Positions 55,220 through 64,000 of a DNA stretch of 64,000 nt are shown here, one piece after another (within the stretch, counting starts at the first letter, position 1; each line of letters starts with the position of its first letter). Source of the DNA: Mastigias papua (taxonomy: Eukaryota; Cnidaria; Scyphozoa; Rhizostomeae; Mastigiidae); the NCBI GenBank assembly GCA_964019165.1, contig OZ025269.1, forward strand, positions 17,735,187-17,799,186, written 5' to 3'. The translations under genes were made by a program, and so were the position numbers. The notes under the pieces are model-generated. The model worked only from the letters and a program-made list of their open reading frames with translations, was not told the origin of the DNA and ran no database searches.

Positions 55220-55365
55220 TCACTGATTATGATTATTATAAAAGTGATGTTGGTGCTTGTGATGGTGATTGTAATGATGATAGTGACGCCAACAATGATG
55301 ACTGTGATTATGGTGATGGTGATGATTACCACAATGATGATGACGATGAAGATAATGGTGGTCGT
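55220..55365. repeat. GAT-rich degenerate trinucleotide stretch
   Basis: GATGATGAT, GGTGAT and AATGAT words without strict period. Open frames on both strands here (Asp-, Met- or His-rich) are composition artefacts. Confidence 0.75.
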
Positions 55366-55564
55366 TAGGATTAGGGAGACTGTGATCGTTATGATATCGA
55401 TGATGATGAGTGTGGCAGAGCACATTAGTACTACCACAGTTACACGTTTTGCGTATGGAATAGCCCTAGATGAAGCTGGCCAGAAAATCTAAAGCGGGTG
55501 TACTACTAAAAGGAAAATCCCTAAAGGGGCCTTTCAATCTCGAATATTTTTACCATTGGAAACA

Positions 55565-55932
55565 ATCGAAGCCAACGTAGCATAAATTGTGTGTAATCAT
55601 CGCAACAAGTGGTTGACAGGCGGGTTTACGTTGAATCTTGCAGTGTTTATAGGGTCATTTCTTAACACTGAGCGCATAAGATGTCTGCAGAGCTAAATAT
55701 TATTCTTCCTGATCCCCTGAGGCATGTTCGACTCACCAGAAGCTCTTCTCAATCACACCCTTTCCAAGTCATACTAACTAATCCACGAACTCTTTCCCAC
55801 ACATCTCCTTTCATTCCAAGAACCTGCCAACTTTGGAACACCTTACCTTCCATTTCCTTTTCTGAATCCTGTAACTTACCTTGCTTTAAATCTAACATCA
55901 ACAAACTGGATCTCATCTCCCTATGTACCTAA
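55565..55932 (+). pseudogene. LINE reverse transcriptase C-terminal fragment
   Basis: The plus strand reads ELNIILPDPLRHVRLTRSSS, SHPFQVILTNPRTLSHTSPF, then IPRTCQLWNTLPSISFSE and CFKSNINKLDLISL before a stop. This is the usual end of CR1/jockey-like reverse transcriptases (HPF..., FIPRT..LWN.LP, FK..INK). Upstream sequence is degenerate. Confidence 0.75.
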
Positions 55933-56900
55933 CTTTCCTTTCTCTTTCTTCCTTCGTCAGGGCTTTGTTACAGGCTCTACTGGCCTTTCCCTGACATTAC
56001 TTACCAGAAAAAATATGCAGTTAAATTTTAGGGACTAACAACTTTTGGTGTTAAAACCTGGTAAAAGAAGTCCAAAAATAAGGAACTTTTGAAAATAGGT
56101 GTTGTGCCAGGGTCTTAATAAAGACGTGTATCAAAACTTCTACCACAAAGCAGCTGGAAGTTATTACTTAATCAGCAAGTTAACATCTTCAATTCAAGGA
56201 CGTCTCGATTTAGTCATATTGTGCAAAATTTCCTGAAAATAGCGGAGAAATGTTGCTATAGAACTTTGTTTTTGCACAACAGAACATCGTTGGGCCGGCA
56301 GTATTGATGTAAAATGAATACATTGGAACGCAACGCGAATGCAAAGGGAATCTCATGATTTCAATAGAAGTGCTTCACTATTACCGTAAGCAGATCGCAA
56401 CAAAATGGGTTTATACTCAGATTTGAGAATCCCATAAAGCAGCAGCTGGTCATAACTCTTTACCTAGAAAGTTTTAAAATAGTAGCTAATTTTATACAAT
56501 TGGCTAATGATTATATTGCAGCTGTTTTGTCCTACCTTCCTAAATAAGAAACGGAAATATAGTGGAAAGATGATTTGCATTGGTAATTAGACATGAGCAT
56601 GATTCAATGCTTAAATAATGACTCTTTGATATAGATATGCCACAAGCTACATAACAGGCGGATGCTAGGAACTACAGAGAAAAAGAATTTTTATAGAGCT
56701 GCATCAAATCGCATTACAAATAGAAATCTGTACAAGTGGCTATGATAGATGCAGTTATTTTATACTCAAGTGCCACAGTGACGTGCATTGCCGTACGATG
56801 GACTCGTCAGATGCCTTTAAGTGACTGAAACGCAATAGGCAGCAACCATAAGGCTAGAAAATCTTAATATCGTAAATAAAATGAAGTAGAATTGGTTCTA

Positions 56901-57230
56901 TGGGGTGCCATCACGGCCAAAATTCAGCTCTTTTTTTTCTTAAAAGTGTGCCGCTCTTTTCTTAAAATTGTACACTGAATTTATAAAATGATGCTGTGGT
57001 TTTTTAAAATTGTGATCTTATTTTCTAAAATGGTTCTCCATTTCGTAGAATGGAGCCATACATTTTGTAAATGGCCAGCATCTTTATTCTTAAGATGGCA
57101 GCTTGATTTTTGAAATGGTGTTCCGGTTTTACATTCGAGTCTCGAATTATCAAAATGGTGAGCGGCCACTTCTTTAAAATGGTGCCTTTCCCTTCTTTAA
57201 AATGGAGTGTCATTTTTAAAATGCGTAGCT
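56901..57230. mobile_element. Single arm of the 27580-29005 element family
   Basis: Starts TGGGGTGCCATCACGGCC after a TA dinucleotide and then follows the left arm of the 27580 element through its AAAATGG words to ATGGAGTGTCATTTTTAAAAT. The second arm and core are missing. Confidence 0.85.
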
Positions 57231-58458
57231 CGACCAAATAGAACAGATTAGGGGGATTCCTTTACGTAAAGCTAGTACAGTAGTCGCTAAACAAAAAGCG
57301 GAAACAACCGAGTCGAAGCAAATGCGTAAGTTAATACAGACGAATTAGAATACCTAATTAACGGTGAATATTCATTAGATTTTACGGCATCTTATTAGAA
57401 TTTGAAGACAAAACTATAACATTTAACAGTAAATCACAATTAAATCTTTCTATTAACTTGTGCATGCTTTAATAATCGTGCTAATCTGCTGATATAATTA
57501 GATTTGTCCAAATTTGCAAATGAAAATGTCTGTTATTTAAGAACAAGATGGCCTTATTTTGCAATCCGGCCCATTTTCACCTATGTGTCGTTTACGCAGA
57601 GTGGAATTGGGAAGAAACATCGAATTGGATTTACGTTTACAGAGCCTCCAAACAGATGTAAATCCACTGCCAAGATTGGATTAGATTGGGTAGTCGTTTG
57701 TACGCAATGCTAATGAAACAGTTTTGGGGGCAGATCCATATGGATCTGTTACAGTGTAAATGGAATCTAAATATTCCTCCAAAATTCTTCCCCACTCTGC
57801 TTTCCTTCTCTTCCCTGTTCAACTGGAACTATTTCTCAGTTGAAATAACCTTCAAATGCCAGGGATTCAATCAAGACAATATGCTTGCATGACTCTGCTT
57901 TTTTGGAAGTCTTCTATGCCAAATGCTGTTGACAGGAGCAAAAGTTCCCATTTTCGTACATGTTTGTTTCTTCTTGCGCCGGCCATTTCTTTCATAAATC
58001 AGTGTTTATCTCAGCTGTTTTCACCATGCATTTAGCATATATTATATTATAGTTCTTCCCAATATGCAGGAGCGATATGGTTGGAAACAAGTCTTCCATA
58101 TAAATCAAACTGAGTAGCTCACATCTTTTAACAGCTCATTTAGATATTACTTGGATTCAGAGCATGTTTTAACATACTAATTACAGGGAGATGCCCCCCA
58201 ATAGGCCCAATGCTTCCCCAGTAGTGACCGGCAAAATCAAAGAATTTCCCCAGTCGTTTGGGCCCACTCAAAAACTTTTCCAACGGGAGAATGGTACTTT
58301 TTAGAATTTTTGTAGCATCATGCAAAAAGATACTGATATTTTACCACTGTGAATGTGAGATGTGTGCTGCCTATTTTCTGCAAATGTATCTACAGGACGT
58401 GGTCAAAAAGTTGTGTTGCATCATTTACATCGACCACTGTGTCATTGAATATACACTA

Positions 58459-58460
<2 letters not shown>
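57231..58460. other. Stretch with no recognised feature
   Basis: Short open frames only; none shows a family motif. The right end runs into a GAT microsatellite. Confidence 0.35.
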
Positions 58461-58540
<80 letters not shown>

Positions 58541-58554
58541 ATGATGGTGGTGGT
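58461..58554. repeat. (GAT)n then (GGT)n microsatellite
   Basis: About 22 GAT units followed by GGT units, leading directly into the first copy of the duplicated unit. Confidence 0.95.
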
Positions 58555-59266
58555 GGCTAGCCCATGGTTGGAGACCTCCTCGTGGTGGCAAGCGGGCACA
58601 GAGAGACACTGCCCTTAAGTTGATAGTGATTCATTTCGCAGAGATTCAGAATTGGGGCAGATGTTGGCGACCTGTGGCAAACTGTCCAACCAGGCCCCTT
58701 CAGTGAAAGTCAGGCACAGCAGCTTCAGGCTGCAGTTCTGATGAGTAGCTGTTGGGGTAACAGAGTGGATTGAGTGTAGCCGACTCAATCACCTCTTCTA
58801 AACAATTTGAAGGCGACACTGACCCCAGGGTCAGCCTAGGCCCCGTAAGGGGCGTACGGGAAAAGACAGGCAGACAGATGGTGGTGGTGGTGGTGGTGGT
58901 GGTGGTGGTGGTGGTGGTGGTGGTGGTGGTGGTGGTGGTGGTGGCTAGCCCATGGTTGGAGACCTCCTCGTGGTGGCAAGCGGGCACAGAGAGACACTGC
59001 CCTTAAGTTGATAGTGATTCATTTCGCAGAGATTCAGAATTGGGGCAGATGTTGACAACCTGTGGCAAACTGTCCAACCAGGCCTCTCCAGTGAAAGTCA
59101 GGCACAGCAGCTTCAGGCTGCAGCTCTGATAAGTAACTGTTGGGGTAACAGAGTGGATTGAGTGTAGCCGACTCAATCACCTCTTCTAAACAATTTGAAG
59201 GCGACACTGACCCCAGGGTCAGCCTAGGCCCCATAAGGGGAGTACGGGGAAAGACAGACAGACAGA
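58555..59266. repeat. Tandem duplication of a 325-bp unit with trinucleotide tails
   Basis: GGCTAGCCCATGGTTGGAGA starts copy 1 at 58555 and copy 2 at 58943 (offset 388). Both run to AGACAG(G/A)CAGACAGATG and differ at few positions; an internal GACCCCAGGGTC palindrome is kept. Copy 1 is followed by (GGT)n at 58879-58942 and copy 2 by a GAT-rich tract. Looks like a dispersed repeat whose tail is a trinucleotide microsatellite. Not a recognised family. Confidence 0.85.
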
Positions 59267-59322
59267 TGATGATGATGATGATAATGATGATGATGATAAT
59301 GATGATGGTGATGATGGTAATA

Positions 59323-59366
<44 letters not shown>

Positions 59367-59495
59367 AATGATGATGATGATGATAATGGTGATGATGGTG
59401 TTGGTGGTGATGATGATAATGATGGTGATGATGATGATAATGATGGTGATGATGATGATGGTGGTGGTAATGATGATGATGATCATGATGAAAGG
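59267..59495. repeat. (GAT)n tract with AAT and GGT variants
   Basis: About 230 bp of GAT triplets with scattered variants; the Met-, Ile- and His-rich frames here are artefacts. Confidence 0.95.
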
Positions 59496-59519
59496 GCCCT
59501 TGAATATCAGACCCACCTA

Positions 59520-60299
59520 AATGAATGCCATCCCTAAACATAAAAAACATCTGCTATAAAAGTAATGAAGCAAAAGAAAGTAAGCTATATGGAAAAACGG
59601 ATAAACAATTGGATGTATTGTATCTGAGTGTCAAAAACTAGAACAAACACAATGTGAAGCATGGAGACACAAAAAGATAGCTAAAATTGTCCACTGGAAG
59701 ATTAAGGCAAGACAACAATGATGGATGGTATAACCTGAAAGTTAACGGTGCGAAAGTGACAGAGACTGTAGGTTATTGTGGGGTTTTCCCATACCAACTA
59801 AACATCAACTGGAGCATAATCGGCCAGACATTGTATTTGAAAATAAACAGGATCTTTTGTGTTCGCTGAAAAACTGCTTGTTCGATACAAGATTTGAAAG
59901 TAAAGGAAAATCTTTAGGCATATCTAAATATGAAGAGAGTTACACTTAAGCTACTGGATCGCTTGGTAAAGCTGGAAAGAACATTGATAGCTGCCTGAAT
60001 AGAATTTATATTAAATGCAGCACAGAGTTTATACAGAAAGTGCACCTGTTAGAAACTGTAAAGATTTCACAAGAATAGTACTGGATGCAAAAAGTCAATG
60101 GATTTGATCTGCTGACCGGTAAATAGCCGGGTGTTCAAACAAATTCCCTTTAATTACTAAACAACACTATTACTAATACAATTAATAATGGTAATGATGA
60201 AACTTATAACACAAGCCTTAATTACACAAAGACTATGAAATGGTGAGCAGAATGGTCTAGTTTTTTAATTCTTCAAAGATGTCTGGCAGAGATTATTGA
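59520..60299. other. Stretch with no recognised feature
   Basis: AT-rich, no coding motif on either strand beyond short open frames. Confidence 0.35.
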
Positions 60300-61475
60300 T
60301 GACTACTATGGCATACCCTGAGGCTGTTCCTTCCAAAGAGACATGTTGATTCTCTCTGTCTCTCTCACTTACCTCTCTTTCTGCAATTGAGTTAATTGTC
60401 AAGCCTTCCTTGTGCAATCAGGGAATAGCACCTACAGCGGGTGCAGATCTAGGGAAAATCCTGACTACCTTACAAAAGGGCGTGGCTCTTAAGTGACGCA
60501 TGCGCAATAGACACATGTTATCTTATAAGCATCTATTAGCAATCTCTTTAATTTCCACTGAAGGAATGCAGTATGTTTTTAACCAAAATGTCAAATAGGT
60601 ATTAATAGTAAGGGAATTCATTTGAAGAATTTGAGATGAAACACTAGGATCTTTCCCCTGCCACATTACCAGGTTCATCATAACATTGGCCCCAACAGTT
60701 TTGACTATCTAATTGATACCTATTCACTAAACAATCTATGATCTTATCAGATAGTGCTGAAAACAACAGGCATTTGCTTTTTATTTGAGCAGATTGTGAC
60801 TTCATCAGGGAGTATGGAGAAGTGTTTGGAAAGTTTTATTTCAGAAATTATTCTTTTATTCACTACTCCAGCACAGCAAGATATATCATCCTGGATAGCA
60901 TTTGATCCTTAAGTGGCATTTTTTGGGAAGCATCAGAGTGTTCTTTAAGAACTGCATCACCACTTTCAACTCTGAAATAAAGGAGAATTTGAAAGCTTCC
61001 AGTGCCCATCATCTCATACTATTTGGAATCATCCCTGTGTTTTGCACTCATAGTATTTGAAATCATCCCTCAATATTTTGTCTTGCAAAAAATAGAGAAT
61101 AGTCTTAATGATGGGACATAATTTATTCTTACAGATAGTGTCATTTGATACTTTATTATGGATTATGTCTACTGAAATTAATTTCACATGAAAGAAAGTT
61201 TGCATGGCTCATAATGTAGTTTGAAGGTTGCTTGACTTGGTGTACATTTTGAACCTTGATACTGCATAGGACCAGTCTATGAAAGGACATACAAGTTGTT
61301 TGTCTACTTTAGATAAATTGACACCAATATGGTGACCAAACATTGCACAAGGCAAGCAGAAGGCACCTTGAAGGAGTTTATAGTATTGAAGCCATTTACA
61401 ATCTTCAAGCCAAAAAAGGAAACTTCCCTCTTTCCCATAAAATACTGCTCCAGATATTGCTGCTAATTTCATATT
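60300..61475 (-). pseudogene. hAT-type transposase relic (TTF zinc finger and DUF4371 region)
   Basis: The minus strand reads FLFWLEDCKWLQYYKLLQGA then FCLPCAMFG, the TTF-type zinc finger before hAT transposases, and FIDWSYAVSRFKMYTKSS. Further on come FRVESGDAVLKEHSD, an IQDDISCCAG-like stretch, and EIKLSKHFSILPDEVTICSN, the DUF4371 core where the catalytic Asp lies. Stops and frame changes are frequent. The C-terminal dimerisation domain is not recognisable. No terminal inverted repeats were found. Confidence 0.75.
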
Positions 61476-63677
61476 TTTGATTATCTGTTCAGAGGTGCTG
61501 TTTTGTCAATAACACAACCTATGTCATTAGTATTAGTTGAAGGGTCCTAAAACATTGTTTCAGGCCTATGATCAGACAGAAAGGAAGGGAAACTTCATCC
61601 ATTACCTTTTTCATCAAGTAGAGATTTTGATTGTGTTGCAACCGGGAAACAGATCTTACCTACCTTCAAGCTAGAAGACATAAAGGGTGAAGAAACCTTG
61701 GTCTTCAAATTTGTGACTTTTAATTCTACATAAGAAGAGATTGAATTTTCTCTACTTCCAAGCATGAGCCTTTACAAAGACCAGGTCACAAACTATTGCA
61801 AAAATAATGGTACAATGTGATCTAGTTGAAATGAAGGATTTATATCACTTACAGACCCAGCATAGTGCGACCATAACAAATGGATGTGGGAATGTGCAGC
61901 TTCTGGATTGTTTGAGACCTAACTACAACATTTAACAATTTGACAGCAAACTTTCCAAATGCAATACATCCAGTTTCTGGGTACAGAGGGTGTATGGCAA
62001 TACCAGTAACACCAGCTAATGCCAATAAACAAACAAATTGGCTCCATCCTTTTACCTCACAAATTTTCAAGGCCTCCAGCTGCACTAGCTGTCAATGCTT
62101 ACACCCTGGTGTATTCATCAAATCACTAATCTACGGGATATGAGATAGCTGAAAAAATCTACCAATAAGTTAAAATGTTTGTAGTGTTGTCAGTAAGGAT
62201 AATAAATGTGGATGTGATGCAGAGAAGGAGGCATTATGATAAAGCTCAGCTGACATAAGTGCTCTGAGTGTCAAAAGGACAGTTTTTCATCCTCAGAGAC
62301 AGCCACGGATATTGCAGTATACAGGCAATTACAATCACCACTTATCCTGGATAAATACGCTACAATACAAGAAATGCAACAAAAAAGCCCAGGCCAAAAT
62401 CAACTGAGACAATCAATGTCTCTTAAGCAGTGTGCAAGCAAGCAGAGATTCTACTGAGTTTTAGATTTCAGATTTCATTTCTGTCAATAACCTACGTACA
62501 ATCTAAATTGAAATATAAACACAGCGTCCGTAGTTAAGATTTAAACTAAAACAAATAAACATAACAAGATCGAACAAAAGCAGAAAGAAAACCAAATCAT
62601 TCCAGGTACCACTATTCCACAGCCACACTCATTGAGCTCAATGCATAAGGCAGTAAAATTTCACGATATAATTCATGAAAACATTAAGGATTACGTTGCT
62701 ACATTTTTGAATAGCTGTTTACTAGGCATAAAGTCATAACCTGATATATATTCTGATCACAAATTTGGTCACTTTGTTGTAAGAAGATAAACTTTGCCGT
62801 CTCATATGGAGGATGCTAGAACTTCTGTTAAGCTGGAGAATGAAGCAATGAACTACCTGGCACAAAAAATGTTATCCGGAGCAGGGAGCAGTATGGCCTA
62901 GCTTCTTCGCCACAACCATCGAAAGTTCTCTGAGTAGGTCTGATTCCTTAAAGTCGACGAGCTAGTCAATTCTGCTCAAAAGATCCATTGTACACTTTCA
63001 TAGCTTTGCTTGCTTCCCTAACGGTCACGCAGTCTTCCCATATCACTCTCCAAGTGAGGCTGTGGTGCTTCAGCAAATCCATTTGATTCACTCCGTTTCA
63101 ATCATGGAAATTGTGCGGCAGTTGTAAAGCAGTTGTAAGGTAGTTGTAAGGCAGATATCCTTTGTCTTTGGTTAATCCTGATCTGCCGCACAACCCCTCC
63201 ATAGAACAATAAAACCAAAATCGGTCTCAAAATCTATTATGAAAAGCTGCGCTGTCAGCTAGATAATTTATGTGATCTGCCGCACAACACTTGCGCCGCA
63301 TAAATTATCAAACTTGCATACGCGTTGAACGAAAGCGATTTATGATTATAAATCCCAATGACATCATTGATCATTTCTCTTACCCTGAATACGAGGCAAA
63401 CGATGAAGGCAACAGAAGACAAAGGAAGATCGATCAATCATTACGAAGGTACACAGGGATTCGATGTTGGAGGCGGGTATAGAAAGAGCAAATAGATCCA
63501 CACTGTTCCGAAAATCCAGACAACTTATTCCAGTTTGAGAAAAAATGACTGCCTTCCGTAAGGTACGGAAGGCACATTGGATCCGCCTCTGTACAGCTCT
63601 AATGATTCTCCTAAATGAATTAGACAAAATATGTAACCACTAAGCAAAATGTCAATCTAACCTTCTTCAAAGGTTAC
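61476..63677. other. Stretch with no confident feature
   Basis: The minus-strand frame at 61849-62085 (GWSQFVCLLALAGVTGIAIH) has a protein-like look reminiscent of repeat-encoded proteins of marine invertebrates, but I cannot name it. A perfect 11-bp inverted repeat with 3-base loop (TGCCTTCCGTA/TACGGAAGGCA) lies at 63550-63574. Three closely spaced GTAAGG/AGTTGT repeats lie near 63121-63150. Confidence 0.35.
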
Positions 63678-63857
63678 CTGTGAATCAACGTTTGATCTAC
63701 CGACGCTTTCTATATGCATTGTTGCCCTGCGTGGTAATTGAGTTGGGCTTGAATTTAATTGGTCCCAGGTTGCCCCGCTAATCAGTATGAATTGCTTCTT
63801 CGAAAGGAAAGGTACGTTTGATGCACGCTCTTTCAGATATGCGTACTGTGACGACAT
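63678..63857 (-). CDS. Possible first exon of an unknown gene
   Basis: An ATG at 63855-63857 opens 60 codons (MSSQYAYLKERASNVPFLSK onward) ending at VDSQ before GTAACC, a usable splice donor. Codon use and composition look protein-like, but no family is recognised and no following exon was found. A second minus frame overlaps it at 63778-63981, so the call is weak. Confidence 0.25.
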
Positions 63858-64000
63858 TCATTGCAATCTGCTTCCAGTTTGCATGGCATGCTCTTCTGAT
63901 ACATTCCAAGGCTGTCCCATTAGCGGTTGTCGACGATTTTGTTATGAAAGATGGTAAACTGATGCAAGCGAATTTTGCCAAATCATTGAATAGAACATGG

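Noticed and set aside
58258..59550. Open frames rich in Asp, Met, Val, Ile, Thr or His
   Set aside because: They come from GAT/GGT triplet tracts and the duplicated unit; no protein family is seen.
61849..62085. Minus-strand frame with GWSQFVCLLALAG as a named domain
   Set aside because: It has a protein-like look but I could not tie it to a specific family from the sequence alone.

Overview
The window is nuclear DNA from an invertebrate animal. Its genes are split by canonical GT-AG introns. It is AT-rich and crowded with microsatellites and transposable-element remains: Ty3/gypsy, CR1-like LINEs, Penelope-like elements with hammerhead ribozymes, hAT, and long-terminal-inverted-repeat elements. 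A class C receptor and this repeat mix fit a non-bilaterian marine animal such as a sponge or cnidarian, but the sequence alone does not fix the phylum.

Layout. (1) 1-6.5 kb: a class C (metabotropic glutamate/calcium-sensing type) receptor on the plus strand, cut by the left edge. It lies beside, and probably inside an intron of, a minus-strand 3'(2'),5'-bisphosphate nucleotidase gene (BPNT1) of which the first four coding exons are visible. (2) 7.3-13.8 kb: a LINE reverse-transcriptase relic split by an intact 5,401-bp Ty3/gypsy retrotransposon with identical 237-bp LTRs, a TACG target duplication, a tRNA-Gln-type primer site and one 1,556-codon gag-pol frame. (3) 16.3-24.4 kb: a complete 12-exon minus-strand gene for a 433-residue SCPx/DAF-22-type peroxisomal thiolase. 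It lacks the SCP2 domain but ends in the peroxisomal signal AKL. (4) 25.2-29.6 kb: LINE relics, a 1.4-kb element with about 365-bp inverted repeats, and a Penelope tail with a decayed hammerhead. (5) 31.9-53.3 kb: COQ6, the flavin monooxygenase of ubiquinone synthesis, on the minus strand in at least 12 exons. Its 10.3-kb intron holds long (TA)n tracts, a tRNA-like sequence, two Penelope fragments (one with a good hammerhead), a hAT-type MITE and another inverted-repeat element. (6) 53.8-64 kb: mostly repeats, including a small element with 10-bp subterminal repeats, a LINE 3' end, a tandemly duplicated 325-bp unit fused to trinucleotide tracts, and a hAT transposase relic.

The three metabolic genes act separately: BPNT1 in cytosolic PAP removal, the SCPx-type thiolase in peroxisomal branched-chain or sterol side-chain beta-oxidation, and COQ6 in mitochondrial coenzyme Q synthesis. 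Nothing suggests they form a unit. Exon borders were set by hand: reading phase stays intact across all 12 thiolase exons, the 12 COQ6 exons found and the 4 BPNT1 exons found.
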